Positions 1 to 7,896 of a stretch of 64,000 nt of DNA are shown here, in pieces; position 1 is the stretch's first letter, and every line of letters starts with the position of its first letter. The DNA is from Flavobacteriaceae bacterium. Lineage in GTDB: Bacteria; Bacteroidota; Bacteroidia; Flavobacteriales; Flavobacteriaceae. The DNA lies in the NCBI GenBank assembly GCA_947451475.1, contig CANFZC010000001.1:47433-111432 (forward strand), given 5' to 3'. The notes beneath the pieces were generated by a model. It was not told the origin of the DNA, did no database searches, and saw only the letters and a list, made by a program, of their open reading frames with translations. The translations under genes were made by a program, and so were the position numbers.

Positions 1-2
1 AA

Positions 3-1085
3 CCCACGGTGGCTAGTACAGTAGGAGAGGAAACCGTATATCGGTTTGGGACTTCCTATGTACTGAGTAATGTGGATGATCAGACGCGTTATAATCGGAT
101 GTATAATAAAGTGGGTGCCCTATATGAAAACTCTTTATTGGGTAAGTTTCAATTTTTCATCGAGGATTTCCGTTATAACTATTATTATAACAAAGTCTTG
201 ATTTTAGATACAGGGATAGTGCCCAATGCGTTGAAGGATAAAATACAAACCGTCGGAGGGCAGTATGAGTACCGAAAAAACAAATGGAATGGTACGTTCC
301 TATATTCGAATTCTACCTCTAATCAGTCGTTGTCTACTTTTGATGCCCAATTGAAATACCAACTGAATCCTAAGAATTCGTTTGTATTTCAGTACCAAAT
401 GATGAACAAGTTGCCGGATTTGACCTATAACCTTTACCAGAGTAATTTTGTGGCTTATAATTGGCATAATACCTTTAAGAACGAAAAAATTAAGAATATA
501 GAAGTTGCAGCTGCTACCCAGTGGTTTGATGCCTCATTGCAGGTGACTTCGTTGGATGATCATTTGTATTATAGCAATGATGCTGCGGTGGATTCTAGGC
601 AACAATTGATTAGTCCGAAACAGTATGGTAAAACTATTAATTATCTTTCTGTTAAAGTAGGGCGCGAATTCAAATGGTGGAAATTGGCTTTGGACAATAC
701 TATTTTATATCAGCAGGTGGGACAAGAGGAAGCTGTTCTTAATGTCCCTAAACTAGTCACCCGAAACTCCTTGTACTTCACGAACTATTTCTTTAAAAAG
801 GCTTTGTATTTGCAGACTGGTTTTACGTTGAATTATTTCACCAAGTTTTATGTGAACGATTACAATCCAGTGGTTACGGAAGCCTTTGTACAGAACGAGA
901 AGAAAGTGGGTGATTTCCCTATGGTGGATTTCTTTGTAAATGCCCGCATTCGTCAGACCCGTATCTTTTTGAAGGCCGAGCATTTTAATTCGAAGATGAC
1001 GGGAAACACTTTTTATACGGCGCCGAATTATCCTTATCGTGATTTTATGATACGGTTTGGATTGGTTTGGGATTTCTTTCAGTAG
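3..1085 (+). CDS. Putative porin, C-terminal part (5' end outside window)
   Basis: Open frame running in from the left edge; an in-frame GTG at position 9 is unlikely to be the true start because the frame stays open upstream. The roughly 360 visible residues are rich in alternating aromatic and polar residues typical of outer-membrane beta strands. They end in a strand-like sequence (IRFGLVWDFFQ) finishing with aromatic residues, as in outer-membrane barrels. The overall pattern resembles the Bacteroidetes putative porin family (Porin_10), whose members are usually 600 residues or longer, so about half is missing. Transport substrate cannot be inferred. No clear terminator follows; a short 7-base-period repeat lies downstream. 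Confidence 0.7.
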   Translation, partial: PTVASTVGEETVYRFGTSYVLSNVDDQTRYNRMYNKVGALYENSLLGKFQFFIEDFRYNYYYNKVLILDTGIVPNALKDKIQTVGGQYEYRKNKWNGTFLYSNSTSNQSLSTFDAQLKYQLNPKNSFVFQYQMMNKLPDLTYNLYQSNFVAYNWHNTFKNEKIKNIEVAAATQWFDASLQVTSLDDHLYYSNDAAVDSRQQLISPKQYGKTINYLSVKVGREFKWWKLALDNTILYQQVGQEEAVLNVPKLVTRNSLYFTNYFFKKALYLQTGFTLNYFTKFYVNDYNPVVTEAFVQNEKKVGDFPMVDFFVNARIRQTRIFLKAEHFNSKMTGNTFYTAPNYPYRDFMIRFGLVWDFFQ

Positions 1086-1096
1086 GCTGAAATCTA

Positions 1097-1160
1097 GATA
1101 ATAGATAATAGATGATAGACTGATACCGGCCTGCCTGCCTGAAGGGATGATAGAATGATA
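1097..1160. repeat. Degenerate 7-base-period repeat downstream of porin gene
   Basis: GATAATA, GATAATA, GATGATA and GACTGATA follow each other at 1097-1125. A CCTG tetramer run is at about 1130-1142, then GATGATA and GAATGATA to 1160. It lies in the 173-base gap between the porin and the CBS-domain enzyme. No function is visible. Confidence 0.6.
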
Positions 1161-1258
1161 GAAATGATTTATTTTGCTGTCGCTTTGCTGTGCTTTGAAA
1201 ACATTTTTATATTCTATACCTTTGCTTGGCTTATTACTTAAAATAAGTAGGTTTTATT

Positions 1259-2620
1259 ATGAAATACGCAAAAAATATATTGGGAACTATTGGGAATACT
1301 CCGTTAGTTCAATTAAATAAAGTAGTTGAGGGGATTGATGCTTTGGTTTTGGCTAAAGTAGAAACCTTTAATCCGGGGAATTCTACTAAGGACCGTATGG
1401 CTTTGAAAATGGTAGAAGATGCTGAGGCTGATGGGCGTTTACAGCCGGGGGGTACGATCATTGAGGGTACTTCTGGGAATACCGGAATGGGATTGGCTTT
1501 GGCGGCTATCGTTAAAGGATACAAATGTATTTTTGTGATTACGGATAAGCAGTCTAAAGAGAAGATGGATATATTGCGTGCTGTGGGTGCGAAAGTAATT
1601 GTTTGCCCGACTGATGTAGAGCCGACGGATCCTCGTTCGTACTATTCTGTTTCCAAGCGATTGGGGACTGAGATTCCGAATTCGTGGTATGTGAATCAAT
1701 ATGACAATCCGAGTAATGCCTTAGCGCACTACGAGCAAACGGGTCCGGAAATTTGGGAACAAACCGATGGTAAGATTACTCATTTTGTGGTAGGTGTCGG
1801 TACGGGAGGTACGATCTCTGGGGTGGCTAAGTATTTGAAAGAACAAAATCCGAATATTAAGATATGGGGTATTGATACTTATGGCTCTGTATTTAAGAAA
1901 TACCATGAGACGGGTATTTTTGATGAGAACGAAATTTATTCTTATATCACGGAAGGGATAGGGGAAGATATATTGCCTAAGAATGTGGACTTTTCCTTGA
2001 TTGATGGCTTTACAAAAGTAACGGATAAGGATGCTGCGGTTTATACCCGTAAGATTGCTTTGGAAGAGGGGATTTTTGTGGGGAATTCAGCCGGTTCTTG
2101 TATCAAAGGATTGCACCAATTGAAAGAACATTTCAAGCCAGAAGATGTGGTGGTGGTCTTGTTCCATGATAGTGGGAGTCGCTATGTAGGTAAAATGTTT
2201 AATGACGATTGGATGCGTGAGCGTGGCTTCTTGGATGAGGAGATTACCAAAGCAGATGATGTTATCAAAGACCATAAAGACAAGCCGTTGGTTATTGTTA
2301 GAACCGAAGAATTGGTTTCGCATGCCATTGATCGCATGAAAAAATATAATATTTCTCAAATTCCGGTTATCGATACTACGGGCTTTGTGGGTAGTTTGGA
2401 TGAGACGGATTTGTTTAGAAGTTATGTGGAAGACAAGAACATCGCTGATAAGCCAATTAAAGAAATTATGGGGAAACCTTATCCGATGGTTAATGCGAAT
2501 GCACCGATAGAAGAAATTTCTAAGTTATTTACGAAAGACAATCAGGCGGTATTGGTTGATATGGGTAATGGTAAGCATCATATTATTACGAAGCATGATA
2601 TAATTAGTTCAATTAAATAA
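1259..2620 (+). CDS. Cystathionine beta-synthase / cysteine synthase with C-terminal CBS pair
   Basis: PLP-dependent beta-replacement enzyme of 453 residues. The PLP lysine is in NPGNSTKDR (about residue 43). The substrate loop is EGTSGNTGMG, and the PLP phosphate loop is GVGTGGTISG. Residues about 335-453 form a tandem CBS (Bateman) module, which in this family binds adenosyl ligands and regulates activity. There is no N-terminal haem region as in vertebrate CBS. The likely reaction is cystathionine or cysteine formation from (O-acetyl)serine; the sequence alone does not decide between sulfide and homocysteine as acceptor. Monocistronic by spacing. The last codons and the stop are part of a 21-bp inverted repeat. 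Confidence 0.9.
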   Translation: MKYAKNILGTIGNTPLVQLNKVVEGIDALVLAKVETFNPGNSTKDRMALKMVEDAEADGRLQPGGTIIEGTSGNTGMGLALAAIVKGYKCIFVITDKQSKEKMDILRAVGAKVIVCPTDVEPTDPRSYYSVSKRLGTEIPNSWYVNQYDNPSNALAHYEQTGPEIWEQTDGKITHFVVGVGTGGTISGVAKYLKEQNPNIKIWGIDTYGSVFKKYHETGIFDENEIYSYITEGIGEDILPKNVDFSLIDGFTKVTDKDAAVYTRKIALEEGIFVGNSAGSCIKGLHQLKEHFKPEDVVVVLFHDSGSRYVGKMFNDDWMRERGFLDEEITKADDVIKDHKDKPLVIVRTEELVSHAIDRMKKYNISQIPVIDTTGFVGSLDETDLFRSYVEDKNIADKPIKEIMGKPYPMVNANAPIEEISKLFTKDNQAVLVDMGNGKHHIITKHDIISSIK

Positions 2621-2648
2621 AACGGAGTTTTATTTAATTGAACTAATT
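2602..2648 (+). terminator. 21-bp perfect inverted repeat spanning the stop codon
   Basis: Arms 2602-2622 and 2628-2648 are exact reverse complements with a 5-base loop (CGGAG). The left arm contains the last codons and the TAA stop (2618-2620) of the CBS-domain enzyme. It could act as a terminator or 3' stabilising hairpin, but no T tract follows; the heptamer array starts at once. Confidence 0.6.
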
Positions 2649-2800
2649 TCAGGTTTCAAGTTTCAGGTTTCAGGTTTTAGGTTTCAGGTTTCAAGTTTCA
2701 AGTTTCAGGTTTCAGGTTTCAGGTTTCAGGTTTCAGGTTTCAAGTTTCAGGTTTCAGGTTTCAGGTTTCAGGTTTCAAGTTTCAGGTTTCATGTTTCAGG
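2647..2800. repeat. Heptanucleotide tandem array, 22 units (TTTCAGG)
   Basis: Twenty-two uninterrupted 7-base units: 15 TTTCAGG, 5 TTTCAAG, 1 TTTTAGG and 1 TTTCATG. No indels break the phase. It directly abuts the inverted repeat behind the CBS-domain gene. The rest of the gap, 2801-2910, holds no gene I can support. There are no spacers, so it is not a CRISPR array. Confidence 0.95.
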
Positions 2801-2910
2801 TTTGCTGCACTTCGCTTCGCTTGTGTTAGGTTTTGGGGTTGGTTTTTGTTATTTGGTAACTGGAGGACCGGAAGAGGAGCTTGTTGTTTATTGTAGTTGA
2901 ATGAAGTCAT

Positions 2911-2941
2911 AAAAAAAACCTTCAAAAGAATTTGAAGGTTT
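2911..2941 (-). terminator. Rho-independent terminator of the small sorting-signal protein
   Basis: Stem AACCTTCAAA / TTTGAAGGTT with loop AGAA. The minus strand continues into eight T residues. It is directly downstream of the stop at 2948. Confidence 0.8.
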
Positions 2942-2947
2942 GTGGTT

Positions 2948-3157
2948 TTATGCTTTTTTGCTTTGCTTTTTAAATATATTGAAAACAAAAAGGGTTCCGA
3001 TTATTGCCATTACAATTAATAGTGTATCAATTGATGCAGGAGGTGGGTCATTTCCTTCAAGTCCACCGCCACCTTGATCATTACCCGGTTGAGCAAATGT
3101 CATTAGGTTAGAGAACAAGAGTAAGGCAAGTAGTGATAATTTTGTATTATTCTTCAT
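2948..3157 (-). CDS. Small secreted protein with PID-like C-terminal membrane/sorting signal
   Basis: A 69-residue protein if translation starts at MKNNTK (3157); an ATG six codons upstream (3175) sits almost on the predicted transcription start. It has an N-terminal signal peptide ending near TFAQ, then a Gly/Pro linker (GGGGLEGNDPPPAS). After that come ID, a hydrophobic segment (TLLIVMAIIGTLFVFNIF) and a basic tail (KKQSKKA). Short proteins with this Pro-x-Ile-Asp, membrane helix, basic tail layout occur in Flavobacteria and resemble C-terminal sorting signals (PID-CTERM type). The match to that family is inferred. A promoter box and a terminator bracket it, so it is a single-gene unit. Confidence 0.65.
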   Translation of the reverse strand: MKNNTKLSLLALLLFSNLMTFAQPGNDQGGGGLEGNDPPPASIDTLLIVMAIIGTLFVFNIFKKQSKKA

Positions 3158-3179
3158 CTTAGGCATACAATTCATTTTG

Positions 3180-3187
3180 CAAATATA
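3180..3187 (-). promoter_or_regulatory. -7 promoter box (TATATTTG) of the small sorting-signal protein
   Basis: TATATTTG on the minus strand, matching the Bacteroidetes TAnnTTTG element. Transcription would start near 3175-3176, about 18 bases before the preferred start codon at 3157. Confidence 0.6.
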
Positions 3188-3234
3188 GCAAAGATTTTTT
3201 AACTTAGAAATTTTAACTATTAATTTAATGTTAT

Positions 3235-4824
3235 TTAGTCGAATTCGGAGGTAAAAAATAACTTTACATTTGGAAATTTGCTTTGGGTCATTTGGATGGT
3301 GAATTCGGAGTCGGCTAGGAATACTAATTGTCCGTATTTATCATGTGCGAGGAATTTTTGTTTTATTCTTTTGAATTCTTTGAATTCTTCGCTTTTTAGA
3401 TCGTTCGGTTTTACCCAGCAGGCTTTGTGAACGGGGAAGTTTTCATAGCTGCATTTGGCTCCGTATTCATGTTCTAATCGGTATTGTATCACTTCATATT
3501 GTAGGGCGCCTACGGTTCCAATTACCTTTCTGTTATTCATTTCAAGGGTGAATAGCTGGGCTACCCCTTCATCCATTAGCTGGTCTACTCCTTTGTCAAG
3601 TTGTTTTGCTTTTAGTGGGTCGGCGTTATTAATGTATCTAAAATGTTCTGGAGAAAAACTTGGTATGCCTTTGAAGCTCATTATTTCTCCTTCGGTCAAT
3701 GTGTCTCCAATTTTGAAATTGCCTGTGTCATGAAGACCCACGATGTCTCCTGGATAGGAGATGTCTACAATTTCTTTTTTTTCGGCAAAGAAGGCGTTGG
3801 GACTAGAGAATTTTAGGTTTTTATTTAAGCGAACGTGCATATAGGGTTTGTTTCTTTCAAAAGTCCCTGAAACTATTTTGACGAATGCTAAACGATCACG
3901 GTGTTTAGGGTCCATATTGGCGTGTATTTTAAATACAAAACCGCTCATTTTTTCCTCATCGGGCTTTACCAAACGTGTTTCGGATTCTTTAGGTCTGGGC
4001 GTGGGGGCTATTTGAATAAAACAATCTAGTAATTCTCTAACTCCAAAATTGTTTAAGGCCGAGCCAAAAAATACGGGTTGCAAGGTGCCGTTAAGGTAGG
4101 CTTCGCGGTCAAAGGCAGGGTATACTTCGCTGATGAGTTCTAATTCATCACGCAATTTGCCTGCTGGCTTTTCACCAATTATTTTTTCGAGTTCAGGACT
4201 GTTGATCTCTGAAAACGCTATAGTGTCTTCAATATTTTTGCGGCTGTCGCCACTAAATAGGTTAATGTTTTGCTCCCAGATATTGTAAATTCCTTGGAAA
4301 TCATATCCCATGCCGATAGGGAAGCTCAATGGAGTCACATTCAATCCTAATTTTTGTTCCACTTCATCCATTAAGTCGAAGGCATCTTTACCTTCACGGT
4401 CTAATTTATTAATGAAAACAATCATAGGAATGTTTCGCATGCGGCAAACTTCTACTAGTTTTTCTGTTTGTTCTTCGACTCCTTTGGCTACGTCAATGAC
4501 TACAATGACACTGTCTACCGCTGTAAGCGTTCTGAAGGTGTCTTCGGCAAAATCTTTGTGCCCAGGGGTATCTAAGATATTAATTTTTATGTCTTTGTAA
4601 TTGAAAGCTAAAACCGAGGTGGCTACTGAAATTCCTCTTTGGCGTTCAATTTCCATAAAATCGGAAGTGGCTCCTTTTTTGATCTTATTGTTTTTTACGG
4701 CGCCTGCTTCTTGAATAGCTCCTCCAAAAAGGAGTAGTTTCTCTGTTAGGGTCGTTTTACCCGCATCGGGGTGCGATATAATGCCGAATGTTCTACGGCG
4801 TTGTATTTCTTTTAAAAAACTCAT
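3235..4824 (-). CDS. prfC: Peptide chain release factor 3
   Basis: Translational GTPase that removes RF1/RF2 from the ribosome after peptide release. G1 is SHPDAGKTTLTEKLL, G3 is DTPGHKDF and G4 is NKLDREG, followed by the beta-barrel domain II and the RF3-specific C-terminal domain. I chose the start at MSFLKEIQ, which gives 529 residues, the usual length; an ATG three codons upstream is possible. A TATTTTTG promoter box lies on the minus strand at 4852-4845. Not obviously in an operon. The 245-base gap to the next gene (divergent, at 5079) holds only promoters and a doubtful 29-codon ORF at 4877-4966. Confidence 0.95.
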   Translation of the reverse strand: MSFLKEIQRRRTFGIISHPDAGKTTLTEKLLLFGGAIQEAGAVKNNKIKKGATSDFMEIERQRGISVATSVLAFNYKDIKINILDTPGHKDFAEDTFRTLTAVDSVIVVIDVAKGVEEQTEKLVEVCRMRNIPMIVFINKLDREGKDAFDLMDEVEQKLGLNVTPLSFPIGMGYDFQGIYNIWEQNINLFSGDSRKNIEDTIAFSEINSPELEKIIGEKPAGKLRDELELISEVYPAFDREAYLNGTLQPVFFGSALNNFGVRELLDCFIQIAPTPRPKESETRLVKPDEEKMSGFVFKIHANMDPKHRDRLAFVKIVSGTFERNKPYMHVRLNKNLKFSSPNAFFAEKKEIVDISYPGDIVGLHDTGNFKIGDTLTEGEIMSFKGIPSFSPEHFRYINNADPLKAKQLDKGVDQLMDEGVAQLFTLEMNNRKVIGTVGALQYEVIQYRLEHEYGAKCSYENFPVHKACWVKPNDLKSEEFKEFKRIKQKFLAHDKYGQLVFLADSEFTIQMTQSKFPNVKLFFTSEFD

Positions 4825-5078
4825 GATTTTCAATAAATAGTTTGCAAAAATACTATTATTTACTCATTATTTTGGCATGATTAAAACAACTAATTTTTTC
4901 TTTAAAATCCTTGTAAGGAGTACTGTTAATAAAATTTTGTTAATACTAGCCTTGATACTTGTATAATGTGATTGAATTGTTACTTTTGTTGATTGTAACG
5001 ACTGCATTTTAATTGCCGTAGCACTGTATTCAAAATACATTTTAACAGTATTATAATAAAAGAAGAAAATTTATAACG

Positions 5079-7046
5079 ATGAGTATTAAGAAATTGTTTT
5101 TAGGATTATTACTAGGGGTATCGATTACAGGAATTGCCCAAAACAAAACAAAAGAAGTTCTATTTACGGTTAATGATAAACCTTATTATACGGACGAATT
5201 TGCCAGAGTATATAAAAAGAATTTAGATTTGGTTAAGGATGAATCGCAAAAGGATTTGAATCAATATTTGGAGCTATTTGTGGGTTATAAATTGAAAGTT
5301 AATAAAGCGTATAAGTTGGGGTTGCAAAACAATACTCAATATCAAACGGAGTTAAAATCATACCGAACTCAATTAGCCAAAAACTATTTTAACGACACCA
5401 AGATTACACAAGCTCTTATGGAAGAGGGCTATAATCGTTTGCAAAAAGAGGTAAGGGCATCGCACATTTTAATTATGGTTGATGAGAATGCTACTCCAGA
5501 AGATACTTTAAAGGCCTATAAAAAAATAGAAGAAGTTAGTAAAAAAGCTTTAGCTGGTGAAGATTTTGGGGCTTTGGCTACTCAATATTCAGAAGATCCT
5601 TCGGCAAAGGAAAACAAAGGAGATTTGGGTTATTTTTCTGCTTTTAGAATGGTTTATCCATTCGAAAATGCTGCTTTTACTACTTCAAAAGGCAAGGTTT
5701 CTAAAATCATCAGAACCCGTTTTGGATATCATATACTAAAAGTTGAAGATGTAAGGCCTAATCGTGGAGAGGTTACTGTAGCGCATATTATGATTTTGAA
5801 TCCAAAACCTGAGGACCAAGATCAAGAAAAGGCAAAGAATACTATCAATGATATTTACACTAAAATACAGCAAGGTGAAAAATTTGAAGATTTAGCGAAA
5901 CAATTTTCGGAAGATAAGTCTTCTTCCTCTAAAGGTGGTGTTTTGAATCGATTTGGTTCAGGGCAGTTGAGTTCTGAAGAATTTGAAAGTGCTGCTTTTG
6001 CTCTAGCAGCACCTAAAGATATCTCAAAACCATTTCAGTCACAATTTGGCTGGCACATCATCAAGTTGATAGAAAAACATCCTATCAAAACTATGGATGA
6101 AATGAAGAATGAGTTAGAGTCAAAAATAGGCAAGGATGATCGTTCTAAAAAAATAGTGGCTTCTCTAAATGAGAAATTGAGAAAGAAATACACTTATAAA
6201 AAAGATGTAAAGCAATATGGTTTACTATCTAAGTTGGTAACTGATGATTTTTATGAGTCTAAATGGAAAGTTCCCGCTAATGTAGATGACTATAAGTCGG
6301 CCGTATTAACTATTAATGCTAAAAAAATAGACGGTAAAACCTTTTTAGAATTTGTTGACAAGCAACAAAAAGGAGGGATGAAAGTAAAACCGGTTTCAAA
6401 ATTGACTGATCTTTTATTTGAAAAATTCATAGACGAGCAGTTAACCGCGTATTATGATGAGAATTTGGAAAATGAGTTTCCTGAATTTGCTAATGTGATG
6501 GAAGAGTACCGTGATGGTTTATTGCTTTTTGATTTGATGGAAAAGGAAATATGGGAGCGTTCTAAGACAGACACCATTGGGCTTAAATCCTTTTATGAGG
6601 ATCATAAAATGGAGCATATGTGGAAAAAAAGAGTTGACGCAACTATTATTTCTTCTACCAAAATGGATGAAATCAAAAAGGCTTTATCCTTATTGAAGAA
6701 AAAAATGGAGCCCCAAGATATTAAGGCCAAACTTAACGTAAATAATGTGGTGAATGTAATGACTAACAGTGGCACCTTTGAAGAAGGAAATGATGCCTTG
6801 CCAAAGGGAATTACCTATCAGGTTGGGATATCCGATATTTTCAAAGAAGGAGAATATTATTTTGTGACTAAAGTGGATAAAGTTTTGCCAGATGGTGTTA
6901 AGACGTTTGATGAGTGTAAAGGTAAAGTCGTGAATGATTATCAGCAATATTTAGAACAACGATGGGTAGATGATTTGAAAAAGGAATTTACCGTTACGAT
7001 TGATAAAGATGCCTTTGAACATATAAAAAAACAGTTAAATCCATAA
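5079..7046 (+). CDS. Periplasmic peptidylprolyl isomerase with two PpiC domains
   Basis: 655 residues with an N-terminal signal peptide (cleavage near GIAQ, residue 21). A SurA-like N-terminal chaperone region covers about 25-115. Two parvulin/PpiC rotamase domains follow at about 120-225 (RASHILIMV ... FGYHILKVED) and 230-335 (VAHIMILNP ... FGWHIIKL). The rest is a helical C-terminal extension of about 300 residues unlike E. coli SurA. Expected role: folding of outer-membrane and secreted proteins. First gene of an operon; one base separates it from the next gene. Confidence 0.88.
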   Translation: MSIKKLFLGLLLGVSITGIAQNKTKEVLFTVNDKPYYTDEFARVYKKNLDLVKDESQKDLNQYLELFVGYKLKVNKAYKLGLQNNTQYQTELKSYRTQLAKNYFNDTKITQALMEEGYNRLQKEVRASHILIMVDENATPEDTLKAYKKIEEVSKKALAGEDFGALATQYSEDPSAKENKGDLGYFSAFRMVYPFENAAFTTSKGKVSKIIRTRFGYHILKVEDVRPNRGEVTVAHIMILNPKPEDQDQEKAKNTINDIYTKIQQGEKFEDLAKQFSEDKSSSSKGGVLNRFGSGQLSSEEFESAAFALAAPKDISKPFQSQFGWHIIKLIEKHPIKTMDEMKNELESKIGKDDRSKKIVASLNEKLRKKYTYKKDVKQYGLLSKLVTDDFYESKWKVPANVDDYKSAVLTINAKKIDGKTFLEFVDKQQKGGMKVKPVSKLTDLLFEKFIDEQLTAYYDENLENEFPEFANVMEEYRDGLLLFDLMEKEIWERSKTDTIGLKSFYEDHKMEHMWKKRVDATIISSTKMDEIKKALSLLKKKMEPQDIKAKLNVNNVVNVMTNSGTFEEGNDALPKGITYQVGISDIFKEGEYYFVTKVDKVLPDGVKTFDECKGKVVNDYQQYLEQRWVDDLKKEFTVTIDKDAFEHIKKQLNP

Positions 7047-7047
7047 A

Positions 7048-7896
7048 ATGGTTAGAACTGGTTTTTTCTTCCTCCTGCTTATGGTATGTTCCTGTTCTTA
7101 TTTTAGGCCGGAGCAAAAACCAGAATCAATTGCTAGGGTAGGGAAAAGTTATTTATATAAAAGTGATATAGCTACTTTAGTCCCTGCTGGAACTTCAAAA
7201 GAAGATAGTTTGCTATTGGTAAGAGACTATATTGACCGATGGGCAAGTCAAAAATTACTTATTGATGCGGCAGAGCGTAATTTAAATGATCAAAAAAAGA
7301 GTGAGTTTGGGATGCTTATAAAGCAATATCGCAATGATTTGTATACCAAAGCCTATATAGAGGAAATGGTTAAAAACACGGTAGATACGGTCGTAAGTCA
7401 GGAAGAACTAAAAAAATATTATACAGAAAACAAGGAAAATTTTAAGACAAACGGTACTCTAGTGCGCTTGCGGTATGTTAATCTATCAAAAGATAATCCC
7501 CGTTTTGCGACGATCAGGAGTAAATTCTTTGATTATAATAAAAAAGACAAAAAGTTTTGGGATACCTATGCCTTACAGTTCAAGAGTTTTGCCTTAAATG
7601 ATGCTGTTTGGGTTGATATGAGTCAGGTATATGTAAAGCTTCCCGTAGTAAATCCGGATAACAGGGATGTTATTATACGTCCGGGTAAAAAAACTGAAAT
7701 TCAGGATAAGGGGGATAGTTACTTGATCAAAGTAAGGGATGTAATCGATAAAAATCAGATTGCGCCATTTGACTATATTAAACCCACGTTGACGGAGGTA
7801 ATTTTAAACAAAAGAAAATTAGAATTGATAAAGAAATTTGAAAAAGAAATCACAGATGATGCCATTAAAAACAAGGATTATGAAGTTTACAAGTAG
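7048..7896 (+). CDS. Lipoprotein related to SurA/PpiC foldases, no clear rotamase domain
   Basis: 282 residues with a lipobox-like start (LLLMVCSC), suggesting a lipid-anchored periplasmic protein. The N-terminal part (ARVGKSYLYKSDI, then a stretch of helices) resembles the SurA chaperone segment. I could not find a convincing PpiC catalytic domain, so it may be a chaperone only. It lies between two PpiC proteins, starts one base after the first and overlaps the second by 17 bases, which suggests translational coupling and a joint role in outer-membrane protein biogenesis. Confidence 0.75.
   Translation: MVRTGFFFLLLMVCSCSYFRPEQKPESIARVGKSYLYKSDIATLVPAGTSKEDSLLLVRDYIDRWASQKLLIDAAERNLNDQKKSEFGMLIKQYRNDLYTKAYIEEMVKNTVDTVVSQEELKKYYTENKENFKTNGTLVRLRYVNLSKDNPRFATIRSKFFDYNKKDKKFWDTYALQFKSFALNDAVWVDMSQVYVKLPVVNPDNRDVIIRPGKKTEIQDKGDSYLIKVRDVIDKNQIAPFDYIKPTLTEVILNKRKLELIKKFEKEITDDAIKNKDYEVYK

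Noticed and set aside
1166..1258. Riboswitch upstream of the cysteine enzyme
   Set aside because: The leader is short and shows no SAM or other riboswitch core.
2647..2800. Possible CRISPR array
   Set aside because: Units are 7 bases with no spacers, and no cas genes are present.
2782..2988. 68-codon minus-strand ORF behind the CBS-domain gene
   Set aside because: It runs through the terminator and the heptamer array end and overlaps the real small gene; the product has no coherent features.
4877..4966. 29-codon ORF with a hydrophobic end between prfC and the foldase operon
   Set aside because: No promoter box or leader of the local type is clear, and it lies in an AT-rich gap where chance ORFs of this size are common.
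7838..7879. Upstream start for the SurA-like protein
   Set aside because: It would put a normal signal peptide 14 residues inside the protein.
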